Assembly (NCBI GenBank): GCA_964545045.1 | Contig: CAZJEN010000002.1 | Span: forward strand, 138,119-202,118 | Length of the DNA: 64,000 nucleotides | DNA from: SIG307 sp964545045 | Lineage (GTDB): Bacteria > Bacillota > Clostridia > Lachnospirales > Lachnospiraceae | Reading direction: 5' to 3' | Shown here: one piece after another, positions 32,522 to 41,520 of the stretch | Layout of the letters: every line of letters starts with the position of its first letter | How positions within the stretch are numbered: position 1 is the first letter of the stretch | Position numbers and translations under genes: made by a program | Notes under the pieces: model-generated | Databases searched by the model: none | What the model was told of the DNA's origin: nothing | The model's input: the letters and a program-made list of their open reading frames with translations, nothing else

Positions 32522-32950
32522 ATGAAGATTTTGGTAATGAACGGACCGAATTTGAATTTCCTTGGCATCCGTGAGCCGGGACAGTACGGCACGGAAACCT
32601 ATGAGACATTATGTGCAAAGATAGAGGCTGCTGCTGCGGCAAAGGGTGATACGGTGGAGATTTTCCAAAACAACTGCGAGGGAGCCTTGATTGACCGGCT
32701 TCAGGCGGCGTACAGCGACGGTACGGAGGGGCTTATTATTAATCCGGGGGCGTATACTCATTACAGCTATGCCATCCGGGATGCACTGGCTTCCCTGACC
32801 ATGAAGAAGATTGAGGTACATATTTCCAATATCCATAAAAGAGAAGAGTTCCGCCATACGTCCGTGACCGCACCGGTGTGTGACGGGCAGATTGTGGGAC
32901 TGGGAATCAATGGCTATTTACTTGCCATTGAGGCGTTGCATATGGCGTAA
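32522..32950 (+). CDS. aroQ: type II 3-dehydroquinate dehydratase
   Basis: Dodecameric dehydratase of 142 residues forming 3-dehydroshikimate. Type II motifs: NGPNLNFLGIREPGQYG with the catalytic tyrosine, FFQNN-like EIFQNNCEGALID, NPGAYTHYSYAIRDAL, then EVHISNIHKREEFRHTSVTAPV with the catalytic histidine. AGAGGAGG precedes the ATG. In many Firmicutes aroQ is followed by papP and efp; here papP is missing and efp follows with its own promoter. Confidence 0.95.
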   Translation: MKILVMNGPNLNFLGIREPGQYGTETYETLCAKIEAAAAAKGDTVEIFQNNCEGALIDRLQAAYSDGTEGLIINPGAYTHYSYAIRDALASLTMKKIEVHISNIHKREEFRHTSVTAPVCDGQIVGLGINGYLLAIEALHMA

Positions 32951-33027
32951 AACCGCAAGTTTCGTATGTTTTCATGCGGAACGGGTGAAAATAAGGAAAA
33001 ACAAATGCATTTTTTTAAAATTTGGTA

Positions 33028-33056
33028 TTGAAAAAATTGTCAGAGTGCGATACACT
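33028..33056 (+). promoter_or_regulatory. promoter of efp
   Basis: TTGAAA (33028-33033), a 17-base spacer and TACACT (33051-33056), about 32 bases before the ATG. Confidence 0.7.
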
Positions 33057-33087
33057 AGAGAGTAGTTAATTCTAAGGAGGATTATAT

Positions 33088-33645
33088 ATGATTTCTGCAG
33101 GTGATTTCAGAAACGGTATTACCCTTGAGATTGAGGGAAACGTTTGTCAGATCGTTGAGTTCCAGCACGTTAAGCCGGGTAAGGGCGCAGCGTTCGTTAG
33201 AACTAAGTTAAAGAATATTAAGAGTGGTGGTGTTGTCGAGAAGACTTTCCGTCCGACCGAGAAGTTCCCGGCTGCACACATTGAGAGAGCAGACATGCAG
33301 TATCTGTATTCCGATGGTGAGATGTATCACTTCATGGATGTAGATACCTTTGATCAGATCGCTATGACTGAGGACCAGATCGGTGATTCCTTAAAGTTCG
33401 TTAAGGAAAACGAGATGGTTAAGATGCTTTCCCACAATAAGGAAGTATTCGCTATCGAGCCGCCGTTGTTCGTAGAGCTCGTAATTACCGAGACCGAGCC
33501 GGGCTTCAAGGGCGATACCGCTACCGGCGCTACCAAGCCGGCTACCGTAGAGACCGGAGCTGTGGTACAGGTACCGTTATTCGTTGAGAACGGTGAGACC
33601 ATCCAGATCGACACCAGAACCGGCGAGTACATGAAGAGAGTGTAA
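33088..33645 (+). CDS. efp: translation elongation factor P
   Basis: EF-P, 185 residues, rescues ribosomes stalled at polyproline. The KOW-like domain I has the tip loop HVKPGKGAAFVR with K32 at the position modified in many bacteria; the two OB-type domains follow (YLYSDGEMYHFMD, then PLFVENGETIQIDTRTGEYMKR). No modification enzyme gene is nearby. AAGGAGG before the ATG and a strong codon bias point to high expression. The several PTPTP lipoprotein linkers in this window would need such a factor. Confidence 0.97.
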   Translation: MISAGDFRNGITLEIEGNVCQIVEFQHVKPGKGAAFVRTKLKNIKSGGVVEKTFRPTEKFPAAHIERADMQYLYSDGEMYHFMDVDTFDQIAMTEDQIGDSLKFVKENEMVKMLSHNKEVFAIEPPLFVELVITETEPGFKGDTATGATKPATVETGAVVQVPLFVENGETIQIDTRTGEYMKRV

Positions 33646-33670
33646 GCTTTTTTCATCCATAAGAACTTTG

Positions 33671-33710
33671 ACAAGCTGTTGCATCGTTGATGTGACAGCT
33701 TGTTTGTATT
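33671..33710 (+). terminator. terminator of efp
   Basis: ACAAGCTGT / ACAGCTTGT with an inner CATC/GATG stem, followed by a weak T-rich tract. Confidence 0.7.
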
Positions 33711-33789
33711 TCATGCATAACCCTTCTTTTCTGCGGAATACTAAAGGAGCAACTTACTTTAAGTATGATGTGCAGAAAAGGAGGCTTTT

Positions 33790-34251
33790 ATGAAAAAGAA
33801 GCTTGTATGCCTTATGGCAATGTGCTGTATGTCTTTGTTCATGGTAGCATGTGCCTGTGGTGAGGACATGGGAACCGAAAATGCTTCCCCGAGCCCGGCA
33901 GCTACGGGACAGCCGACCGGTACCACTGCTCCGAGCCCGACTACGGCACCGACCACTACTCCGGATCAGAACAACGATTCTGATATGAACGGAAATAATG
34001 TGGGCGGAACCGATACGGACGGTGTAGGCGGAAACGGTGACAACGGTGTCATCGGTAATATCGGTGAAGGTGTCGGTGATGTCATTGACGGTATCGGTGA
34101 CGGTGCAAACGATGTCATTGACGGCATCGGAAACGGTGTAGACGATATGACCGGCGGTAATGCAGGAAACGGTGCAACCGGCTCTAACGGTGGTGCAAGT
34201 ACCAACGGCGGAATGGGTAGCGGCGGTACTGCTGCCGGCGGTGCAAGATAA
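33790..34251 (+). CDS. Gly/Asn/Asp-rich low-complexity lipoprotein
   Basis: Lipoprotein of 153 residues with signal sequence MKKKLVCLMAMCCMSLFMVA and lipobox cysteine at 21. After it comes a Ser/Thr/Pro linker (PSPTTAPTTTP), then repeats such as NVGG, GDGVGD, DVIDGIGDGAN and DVIDGIGNGVDD, ending in an Asn/Gly-rich tail (GGNAGNGATGSNGG). No catalytic domain is visible. DxDG/NxG-like turns could bind calcium, or the tail may be a flexible surface spacer; both are guesses. AAAGGAGG precedes the ATG and a terminator follows. Confidence 0.7.
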   Translation: MKKKLVCLMAMCCMSLFMVACACGEDMGTENASPSPAATGQPTGTTAPSPTTAPTTTPDQNNDSDMNGNNVGGTDTDGVGGNGDNGVIGNIGEGVGDVIDGIGDGANDVIDGIGNGVDDMTGGNAGNGATGSNGGASTNGGMGSGGTAAGGAR

Positions 34252-34274
34252 TACGATGCCCTTATAAGCAAGGA

Positions 34275-34317
34275 AAAGATGCCTCAGACTTCATGAAGAG
34301 TCAGAGGCATCTTTCCT
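34275..34317 (+). terminator. bidirectional terminator
   Basis: AAAGATGCCTC / GAGGCATCTTT with inner GACT/AGTC stem. It lies between the lipoprotein gene and the convergent HAD-GNAT gene and can serve both. Confidence 0.85.
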
Positions 34318-34337
34318 GCTATACATAAGAAATTTTG

Positions 34338-35270
34338 TTATAGAGTCAGGGAAATGATATAGGAATGTGTACCTTGTGCCGGAGCTTCCACATATTTATA
34401 CGGATATCCGCAGTGTTCCAAAGACTTTACGGAGGCGATGTTTGCTTGTTTGATACAGGCGGATATTTTCTCATACCCCTGTTCCCTGGCATAGGACAGC
34501 AGTGCGGGGATAAGCTCCTTTGCAAAGCCTTGTTTCCGGTACGGTGCATCAATAAGATACCCAATGGAGAAGGTCTCGAAATTGTCTTCCGGGAGAGAGA
34601 AACCTGCTCTACCGATTAATTTGCCGGAAGCTTTTTCGTAAACACCCCACAGTGCCAAATCAAAAAAAGGATAGACAGTTCGGATATAAGCGCGATGTTT
34701 TTCAAGTTCTGTGTCATAATCGGAAAGGGTCTCTTCCATAAAGGAAGCGGTGGAAGGCTCGGTACACATGGTATAGAGCTCTGAAAAGTCTTCATTGGAG
34801 AATTCTCGGACAATCAGGCGTTCCGTGGTTAGGATGTCTGCCGGATAGCCCATGGCATGGGCATGAGTACGGCAAAGATACGCTACGTCAATGGATGCAA
34901 AGTCCTCAAAGAGGGCATAGGCACCGGACATATCTTCACAGCCCTCTGACGTGGTATAGCCGAGGGAAGGAATGCCTGCGGCTTTTGCGGACGCAATACC
35001 GTTGGCGGAGTCTGTAAGCATAAGGCAGTCCCCGGACGGCAGGGCAAGGGCTTGTAACAGCGCTGCAACAGACACCGGTGTTTCGGTCAAAGAAGAGGAA
35101 GCATCCGGGAGGCTGTGTATGTCTTGGGATGCGGAAGTAGCACAAGGAGTCCCAGTTTTGCCGTAAAAGACATAGTGGATTTCATGCAAACTCAACTTGT
35201 TTAAAAGGTCTATCACCGCAGGAGATTTCACCAGCTCCGGCGCAATATCAAACAGTATTCCACGTAACAT
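34338..35270 (-). CDS. fusion of a degenerate HAD-like domain and a GNAT acetyltransferase
   Basis: A 310-residue fusion. Residues 1-140 resemble a HAD-IA phosphatase: FDIAPELVKSP at the nucleophile site (the usual DxD second aspartate is replaced by A), and MLTDSANGIASAKAAGIPSLGY with the late DS/AKAAG motif. Residues 150-310 form a GNAT domain of the RimJ type (TERLIVREFSNEDFSELY, the acetyl-CoA loop YRKQGFAKELI, and N-x-x-S in ANIASVKSLEHCGY). The HAD part is probably no longer a phosphatase. ATG 35270 is chosen over a start 24 bases earlier because AAAGGAGG is 7 bases from it. Substrate unknown. Confidence 0.75.
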   Translation of the reverse strand: MLRGILFDIAPELVKSPAVIDLLNKLSLHEIHYVFYGKTGTPCATSASQDIHSLPDASSSLTETPVSVAALLQALALPSGDCLMLTDSANGIASAKAAGIPSLGYTTSEGCEDMSGAYALFEDFASIDVAYLCRTHAHAMGYPADILTTERLIVREFSNEDFSELYTMCTEPSTASFMEETLSDYDTELEKHRAYIRTVYPFFDLALWGVYEKASGKLIGRAGFSLPEDNFETFSIGYLIDAPYRKQGFAKELIPALLSYAREQGYEKISACIKQANIASVKSLEHCGYPYKYVEAPAQGTHSYIISLTL

Positions 35271-35498
35271 TCCGTAGCCTCCTTTCCGCAACAATTTTCT
35301 TCTTTTTCACATTTTCCTAAGTTTATCATAATAGAATGTACCCGTAAAGAGAAAAAGTACAAAGGTTTCGAAAAAAATTGCAAAAAAATAAAAAAAACAC
35401 TTGATTATCTTTGCATTTTGTGTTTTTCTATTAGTATGGATTTTTATTAGCAAAATTGAATCCGATTCTATATGACTGAAAGGTTGGTAAGAAGCATT

Positions 35499-36818
35499 AT
35501 GAAAAAGGTAGTTAAGTTTGGCGGTAGTTCCTTAGCCAGTGCAGAGCAGTTTAAGAAGGTAGGCGATATCATCCGTGCGGATGAGAGCCGTGTATATGTA
35601 GTTCCGTCTGCGCCGGGTAAGCGTCATTCCAAAGATACAAAGGTAACCGACATGTTATACGCATGTTATGCGTTAGCTGAGGCTGATAAGGATTTCTCCA
35701 AAGAGCTGAAGGATATTGAGGCTCGTTACAACGAGATTATCGAGGGATTAGGCTTAAAGCTTTCCTTAAAGGAAGAGTTCGAAATTATCGAGAAGAATTT
35801 TAAGTTAAAGGCAGGCAGCGATTACGCGGCTTCCCGTGGTGAGTACTTAAACGGTCACATTATGGCGGCTTATCTCGGCTACGAGTTCATCGATGCAGCT
35901 GAGGTGATTTTCTTCCACAGCGACGGAAGCTTCAATGCAGAAAAGACCGATTCCATTCTTTCTAAGCGTCTTGCGAAGACCCCGCGTGCTGTTATTCCGG
36001 GCTTCTACGGTGCAAAGAAGAGCGGTGAGGTAAAGACCTTCTCCCGCGGCGGTTCCGACGTGACCGGTTCCATCGTTGCAAGAGCAGGTAAGGTAGACCT
36101 TTACGAGAACTGGACCGACGTTTCCGGTTTCCTTGTAACGGATCCGCGTATCATCGACAATCCGAAGCCGATTACCACCATTACATACAGAGAGCTTCGT
36201 GAGCTTTCCTACATGGGTGCTGGCGTTCTTCACGAAGACGCGATTTTCCCGGTTCGTAAGGCCGGTATTCCGATTAACATCCGTAATACCAACGCTCCGG
36301 AAGATGAGGGTACCATGATCGTAGAGAGCACCTGCCGTATTCCGGAGTACACCATTACCGGTATCGCAGGTAAGAAGGGCTTCGTAGCGGTGAATATCGA
36401 AAAGGATATGATGAATGCAGAGGTTGGTTTTGGCCGTAAGGTTCTTCAGGCTTTCGAAGAGAACGGTATTTCCTTCGAGCATGTTCCGTCCGGTATCGAT
36501 ACCATGACCGTATTCGTGCATCAGCCGGAGTTCGAGGGTAAGGAGCAGAACGTACTTGGTGCAATTCATCGTCTTGCGGCTCCGGATTCCATCGATCTTG
36601 AGGCAAATCTTGCACTTATCGCGGTTGTAGGCCGCGGCATGAAGTCCAACCGTGGTGTGGCTGCCCGTATTTTCGCAGCACTTGCTCACAACAACATCAA
36701 CATCAAGATGATTGACCAGGGGTCCAGTGAGCTCAACATCATCATCGGTGTTCGTAACGAGGACTTTGAAACTGCTATTAAGGCAATCTACGATATTTTT
36801 GTTACCGTAGCGCTTTAA
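35499..36818 (+). CDS. lysC: aspartate kinase
   Basis: Phosphorylates aspartate at the head of the lysine, threonine and methionine pathways; 439 residues. The N-terminus MKKVVKFGGSSLAS is the kinase signature, and SRGGSDVTGSIVA and YMGAGVLHEDAIFPVR follow in the kinase domain. Two ACT domains (about 300-439: TGIAGKKGFVAVNIEK, LALIAVVGRGM) are for feedback control. The ATG at 35499 is preferred because this N-terminus is canonical; an ATG at 35472 would add 9 residues. Codon bias is strong. It sits between two unrelated genes, with about 45 bases to the cupin gene behind it. No riboswitch is seen upstream. Confidence 0.93.
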   Translation: MKKVVKFGGSSLASAEQFKKVGDIIRADESRVYVVPSAPGKRHSKDTKVTDMLYACYALAEADKDFSKELKDIEARYNEIIEGLGLKLSLKEEFEIIEKNFKLKAGSDYAASRGEYLNGHIMAAYLGYEFIDAAEVIFFHSDGSFNAEKTDSILSKRLAKTPRAVIPGFYGAKKSGEVKTFSRGGSDVTGSIVARAGKVDLYENWTDVSGFLVTDPRIIDNPKPITTITYRELRELSYMGAGVLHEDAIFPVRKAGIPINIRNTNAPEDEGTMIVESTCRIPEYTITGIAGKKGFVAVNIEKDMMNAEVGFGRKVLQAFEENGISFEHVPSGIDTMTVFVHQPEFEGKEQNVLGAIHRLAAPDSIDLEANLALIAVVGRGMKSNRGVAARIFAALAHNNINIKMIDQGSSELNIIIGVRNEDFETAIKAIYDIFVTVAL

Positions 36819-36863
36819 TATAAAGAGAATGAAAACAAATAAGAGAAAGCGGGGTATTACAAC

Positions 36864-37478
36864 ATGAAGATTCAGAATGTAACCGATGCAGCATTTAAGA
36901 AGTACGGTAAGGTTGTAACCGGAATTGATTTTTCCGATATGATCGCCGAGATGAAGAAGATGGAGATTCCGGCAGACGTAGTGTATGAGCCGGGTCTTGC
37001 AAGCCTTGAGGCTTGTGCTTCCGCAAAGGACCTTTGCGAGAGCGTATACGGCGGTATGCCGATTCAGGTTGGTCACTGCAGCGGTAACAACAATAAGTTA
37101 AACGCAGTAGAGTACCACAGAGATTCCGAGGTAAACATTTCCGTAGACGGTATGATTTTACTTCTCGGTCTGGAGCAGGATATCGAGGATGATTATACCT
37201 ACGATACTTCTAAGATTGAGGCATTCTTAGTACCGGCAGGTGTAGCGGTAGAGCTTTACGCAACTACCCTTCACTATGCTCCGTGTAACTCCCAGGCAGG
37301 CGGCTTCCGCGGCATCGTAGTTCTTCCGAAGGGAACCAACTATGACCTTGCTAAGCAGCCGAACAAGACTCCGGAAGATAAGCTGATGACCGCTGTGAAC
37401 AAGTGGCTCATTGCACACGAGGATGCAAAGATTGCAGGCGCATTCAACGGATTAAAGGGCGAGAACATTACGCTGTAA
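36864..37478 (+). CDS. DUF4867 (ureidoglycolate-lyase-like cupin) family protein
   Basis: A 204-residue cytosolic protein. The sequence (MKIQNVTDAAFKKYGKVV, IQVGHCSGNNNKLNAVEYHRDSEVN, FLVPAGVAVELYATTLHYAPC) matches DUF4867, related to ureidoglycolate lyase cupins, with H and E in the EYH and LHYAPC stretches as likely metal or substrate ligands. Function unknown; sugar-acid or sugar-phosphate metabolism has been suggested for relatives. Codon use is biased like that of lysC, with which it may be cotranscribed. A strong terminator follows. Confidence 0.75.
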   Translation: MKIQNVTDAAFKKYGKVVTGIDFSDMIAEMKKMEIPADVVYEPGLASLEACASAKDLCESVYGGMPIQVGHCSGNNNKLNAVEYHRDSEVNISVDGMILLLGLEQDIEDDYTYDTSKIEAFLVPAGVAVELYATTLHYAPCNSQAGGFRGIVVLPKGTNYDLAKQPNKTPEDKLMTAVNKWLIAHEDAKIAGAFNGLKGENITL

Positions 37479-37495
37479 TAGGAAATCGTATTTTG

Positions 37496-37535
37496 AAAGG
37501 TAACCGTTGCCTGAGGTGACGGTTACCTTTTGTAA
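37496..37535 (+). terminator. intrinsic terminator
   Basis: AAAGGTAACCGT / ACGGTTACCTTT around an 11-base loop, then TTTTG. It ends the lysC-DUF4867 unit. Confidence 0.9.
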
Positions 37536-37564
37536 GTTTATAGGAAAGGGTATGAGGGAAACGT

Positions 37565-40459
37565 ATGAAAAAGAGAATCATAGCAATGATTGCGGTACTG
37601 GCCATGTTTGTGACTGTGTTTGCGGGATGCAGTGAAAACAATGACCGGAGGGAACGGGAGTCGAACCGAAAGGAAGACAGAGACGAGCGGGAGAAGGACA
37701 ACGAGGGAGAAGCGTTAAAGGCCGTATTGGAACAGTTGATATACGGAACCGAAGAAGAGGAAAAACCGGGAAAACGGCCGGTGAAAAAGCCGGAGGAAAA
37801 AGTGATCCATGTAATGTCCTTTACGGATGAAGTGCCGAACATGGTGCAAACCTATCTGGATATGCATCCGGAGCTGGGTTACACGATGAAATGTACGATT
37901 GTTTCAACAATATATGATGAGTACCGGCCGGCGCTGGATGAAATGTTAAAATATGGCGGAGAGGATGCTCCCGATATTTATTCCTTAGAAGCTGCCTTTG
38001 TTGCAAAATATACAAAGGGAGACATGTCCTCTTATGCGGCGTCTTATGATGAGTTGGGAATTCAGACAGATAAAATGATTCAGGAATCTAAGACGGCAAC
38101 CTATGCTGTGGAAGTGGGTACGAGACCGACGGACGGCGAAGTGGTGGCACTTCCGTACCAATCCGGTGCCGGTTGTTTTATCTATCGTCGCTCGATTGCA
38201 AAGAACGTATGGGGAACGGATGACCCGGCAGTGATTCAGAAAAAAATCGGTGGTGCTTCCGGCCAATGGGATAACTTTTGGGTGGCGGCAGAGGAACTGA
38301 AATCCAACGGATATGCCATTGTTTCCGGTGACGGGGATATGTGGCATGCATTGGAAAACAGTGCGGATAACGGCTGGATTAAGGACGGGGAATTGTATCT
38401 GGATCCGAAACGAGAAGCCTTTATGGATGTATCCAAGATGTTGAAGGATAATAACTATCACAATGAAACTCAGGACTGGCAGGATGTTTGGTTTGCGGAT
38501 ATCAGGGGAGAAGGCAGGAAGGAAGTGTTCGGCTTTTTCGGACCGGCCTGGTTTGTAAATTATACAATGGCGGATAATTGTGGAAATGACCGGAGCACCG
38601 AGGGATTCGGCGGAACCTACGGTGATTGGGCAGTATGTAATTCTCCGGTAGGCTTCTATTGGGGCGGCAACTGGGTTGCTGCCAATAAGGATGTGGTAAA
38701 GGAAGAAAAGAAAGATGTGATTGCCGACATTCTTCAGTGGATTACGTTGGATTATGACGAAAACAGCTTACAATATATGTTGGCAAACGGGCTCTATGAG
38801 TCTTACAGCGACATGAAGGATGCGGTGGTAAGCGGCAGAGTAATGGAAAAGTCTGACGGAAGTTTGGATTTTCTGGGGGGACAGAATATGTTTGAATATT
38901 TTGTGCCGGCCAATGATTATGCAACGGGAAATAATATTACACCGTATGACGAAGCAATAAACAGTGCGTGGCGGGAAGCGGCCCGCGATTATGCGAAAGG
39001 AAAAGTGGATCGTTACGAGGCGATTGCGCAGTTTGCGGATGAGGTAAGGAGTAAAATCGACATTCAGGTGCCGGAGTCTTTCTATTACGGCAGAAAAACA
39101 GACTTTAATTACGATTTCGGCTATATCGGAGGCGGCATTACGACACCAGTCCCGACACCGACACCGGGAATAACACCGACTCCCACAAGTGTACCGGATC
39201 GGGATTTACAGGGCTTGCAGATGATAATCGGTGACTGGTATTCCATGGAAGGAGAAGCTATTCCCGTCAATATGTACGAGGATCAAACAGCAAAGTACAG
39301 GCAGCAGCTTTTTGAAAAATACAATTTTTCCGTGGACAAGAGAACGGTGGCAGGCTGGGGAGAAATGGAAGATACCTATGTGAACTCTGTCATGGCGGCA
39401 AATCCGGTGGCCCATGTATTCGAACTGGATTACCGTTTTATCAGCACGCCCATGTCCTACGGACTGTTTTATGACCTGGCAACCCTGGAGGAACTTGATT
39501 TCAGTGAAGAAAAATGGAATGAGTCCGTAAAAAATCTTATGACCAAGGGGAATTATATTTACGGCATGAGTCCGGAGGCCAATGTGCCGGGAGGTGGTCT
39601 GGTTTGGAATAAGCGATTATTTGAGGAAGCGGGAGTAGACCCGCATCTGACCTACGATTTGCAGGCGACGGGTGAGTGGACCTGGGACATGTTCCGGGAT
39701 GTTTGTGCGGCACTGACCAGGGATGAAAACGGAGACGGGATAACGGATGTGTATGCCCTTACGGGAGACGGGGCGGAAATTGTGCGTTGTCTTGTGGCGT
39801 CTACCGGTGAGGATTTCTTTACTAAGGATGAAGAAGGAAATCTGTATAACAATATGGCTTCCGATTCGGTTCTGGCTGCCATGGAGTTTGCAGTGGAGCT
39901 TTATGAGGCGGGCTATGTAATGCCACAACCGGAAGGCAGTAATTGGGATTATTATGTAACTGCGTTCCAAGAAGGAAAGGCGGCCATGACTTTTGCGGAG
40001 GAGTACCGTTGTGAGCCGAATAGAGAATACGGCGATTTCATGGAGGATGAGGTGGGTTTTGCCTTACCGCCGAAGCCGGACTACGGTGCATCGTATCACT
40101 CCTATGTGAATAACAATATTTATGTAATTCCGTCCTGTTATGACGCAGAGATGGCAAGCCGTATTGCCTTTGCTTTTAATCTGTATACCACGCCTACACC
40201 GGGCTATGATGACCCGGATGACTGGATTGAACGTTATTATGCACATTTCGGAGAGGAACGTGCGGTAGATGAGACCATTGCCTTTTTCGCAAATACAGCG
40301 CAGGTGTTTTATCCGCTGGATACGCTGGTGTCCGACGATTATCAGTTGGAAAATGACCTTCTGTGGAAGTATCCGTTTACTACAGAAACACCGAGGGAGC
40401 GCGTAGAAGCAATTCGGGAATCCTGGAATGCGCTTTTGGAAGAGGCGAATCAGAAATAA
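37565..40459 (+). CDS. lipoprotein with two extracellular solute-binding domains in tandem
   Basis: A 964-residue exported lipoprotein. The signal sequence ends at VTVFAGC (Cys 20 or so), followed by a highly charged spacer (about 25-77). Domain 1 (about 78-520) has the family-1 sugar-binding pattern: VIHVMSFTDEVP, DAPDIYSLEAAF, PYQSGAGCFIYRR, FFGPAWFV. A PTPTPG-type linker (about 527-540) leads to domain 2 (about 545-964: LQMIIGDWYSMEG, FELDYRFISTP, GGGLVWNKRLFEEAGV, DYYVTAFQEGKAAMTFAEE). The two domains are only distantly alike, so this is a fusion rather than a fresh duplication. No permease or ATPase gene is adjacent. It may serve a transporter elsewhere or act as a surface sugar receptor. 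Confidence 0.85.
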   Translation: MKKRIIAMIAVLAMFVTVFAGCSENNDRRERESNRKEDRDEREKDNEGEALKAVLEQLIYGTEEEEKPGKRPVKKPEEKVIHVMSFTDEVPNMVQTYLDMHPELGYTMKCTIVSTIYDEYRPALDEMLKYGGEDAPDIYSLEAAFVAKYTKGDMSSYAASYDELGIQTDKMIQESKTATYAVEVGTRPTDGEVVALPYQSGAGCFIYRRSIAKNVWGTDDPAVIQKKIGGASGQWDNFWVAAEELKSNGYAIVSGDGDMWHALENSADNGWIKDGELYLDPKREAFMDVSKMLKDNNYHNETQDWQDVWFADIRGEGRKEVFGFFGPAWFVNYTMADNCGNDRSTEGFGGTYGDWAVCNSPVGFYWGGNWVAANKDVVKEEKKDVIADILQWITLDYDENSLQYMLANGLYESYSDMKDAVVSGRVMEKSDGSLDFLGGQNMFEYFVPANDYATGNNITPYDEAINSAWREAARDYAKGKVDRYEAIAQFADEVRSKIDIQVPESFYYGRKTDFNYDFGYIGGGITTPVPTPTPGITPTPTSVPDRDLQGLQMIIGDWYSMEGEAIPVNMYEDQTAKYRQQLFEKYNFSVDKRTVAGWGEMEDTYVNSVMAANPVAHVFELDYRFISTPMSYGLFYDLATLEELDFSEEKWNESVKNLMTKGNYIYGMSPEANVPGGGLVWNKRLFEEAGVDPHLTYDLQATGEWTWDMFRDVCAALTRDENGDGITDVYALTGDGAEIVRCLVASTGEDFFTKDEEGNLYNNMASDSVLAAMEFAVELYEAGYVMPQPEGSNWDYYVTAFQEGKAAMTFAEEYRCEPNREYGDFMEDEVGFALPPKPDYGASYHSYVNNNIYVIPSCYDAEMASRIAFAFNLYTTPTPGYDDPDDWIERYYAHFGEERAVDETIAFFANTAQVFYPLDTLVSDDYQLENDLLWKYPFTTETPRERVEAIRESWNALLEEANQK

Positions 40460-40492
40460 GACGCTTACATAAGGGATGAAATTCCGAAACAA

Positions 40493-40544
40493 AAAGACTA
40501 TCGTGTCAGGATACTGCAGTATGCAGTGAGACTCGATAGTCTTT
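40493..40544 (+). terminator. bidirectional terminator
   Basis: AAAGACTATCG / CGATAGTCTTT with inner GTC/GAC and CTGCA/TGCAG stems, between the solute-binding gene and the convergent TraX-like gene. Confidence 0.85.
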
Positions 40545-40579
40545 GTTATTGCGTTTTATTTGCTCAAAAGTATGCGTTG

Positions 40580-41428
40580 TTACATTGCCAGTGAAATCAA
40601 ATACAACACCAACAAGTGTGCCGGATAGAAGATGTAAAAAAAGTATTTAAATTTCTTCGAACGAAATAAATGGCCATTGTACATGGCAATCGGCACAAAG
40701 GCAAGCAAGGATGCGACATTGGTACTTAAGAATACGATACAGCCGAACAGAATCTGCAGCTTCTTGTTGGTACGGAAAAAGTACAGCATGGCAATAAATA
40801 AAATGCCGATGTAGCTGTAATCGGTTCTGAGAAAAACAGAAGCGATACAGGCAACCACCACACAGAGTAATTGGCCGAGCCACTGTTTAAACGCTGCTTT
40901 CGGATTAAGTTCATCGGTTTCGAAGCGTTTCATTCCGTACAGCATCAAGAGGGCCAGAAGCAGAGTAAATACGGTGTTCTGGTATTGCGGATAGAAAAAG
41001 GAAGTCGTAACGTCCTTGATTCTGTAAATCGGTGCTGCGGTAGAAGTGATTAAGTTAAACGGAATTTCCGCAGCAAGAGCACAGAGGCCCACACGAATCA
41101 GATAGCGTTTATAATCGGAGGTGTGCATAAAGCCTTCGAATACGAGAAATGCGAAAAGTGGGAAGGCGATACGTCCCACCAACCGCATAACGGTGTAGGT
41201 GGAATATAGATTTAAATATTCTGCCGGAATTGCGGAAATCTGCTCTTGTGTTGCATCGGTAGAGAAGACAAGGCTTAAGTATTCCGGGAATTTTGCAAGC
41301 TTAGCGTAAACCAGCGTAACTGCAGCGTGGTCGATTAACATGGTCAGGGCTGCAAACATCTTTAAAAAGTTTGCGGGAAAGCCGGATTGCGGCTGTGAAT
41401 TGTTTGTTATTACTGATTGATTTGTCAT
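40580..41428 (-). CDS. TraX family membrane protein
   Basis: Membrane protein of 282 residues with about eight hydrophobic segments. The N-terminal FLKMFAALTMLIDHAAV, with ARIAFPLFAFLVFEGFMHTSDYKRYL-like VGRIAFPLFAFLVFEGF, is the hallmark of TraX (PF05857), whose F-plasmid member acetylates pilin. Chromosomal copies are common in Firmicutes and probably acylate cell-surface molecules, since the fold recalls membrane acyltransferases. The H in LIDH is the likely catalytic residue. GAGGAGG precedes the ATG. Nothing nearby suggests conjugation. Confidence 0.88.
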   Translation of the reverse strand: MTNQSVITNNSQPQSGFPANFLKMFAALTMLIDHAAVTLVYAKLAKFPEYLSLVFSTDATQEQISAIPAEYLNLYSTYTVMRLVGRIAFPLFAFLVFEGFMHTSDYKRYLIRVGLCALAAEIPFNLITSTAAPIYRIKDVTTSFFYPQYQNTVFTLLLALLMLYGMKRFETDELNPKAAFKQWLGQLLCVVVACIASVFLRTDYSYIGILFIAMLYFFRTNKKLQILFGCIVFLSTNVASLLAFVPIAMYNGHLFRSKKFKYFFYIFYPAHLLVLYLISLAM

Positions 41429-41520
41429 TGATGTTTCCTCCTCTTTATGTTATGATTATATAGAAGTGTGGAAAGAATTTCAAGTAAGTTATTTTCTTTT
41501 TAGAATTAAGGAGGCGTAGA

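Noticed and set aside
35290..35498. Lysine riboswitch or T-box before the aspartate kinase gene
   Set aside because: The region is A+T-rich with poly-A tracts and shows no stem set, no T-box sequence and no terminator.
35847..37076. 409-codon open frame on the minus strand over lysC and the DUF4867 gene
   Set aside because: Shadow of strongly codon-biased plus-strand genes; the same happens opposite gdhA and hydG. No ribosome site and no family motif.
40580..41428. Conjugative element suggested by the TraX-like gene
   Set aside because: No relaxase, coupling protein, integrase or attachment site nearby; chromosomal TraX-family genes are common in Firmicutes.
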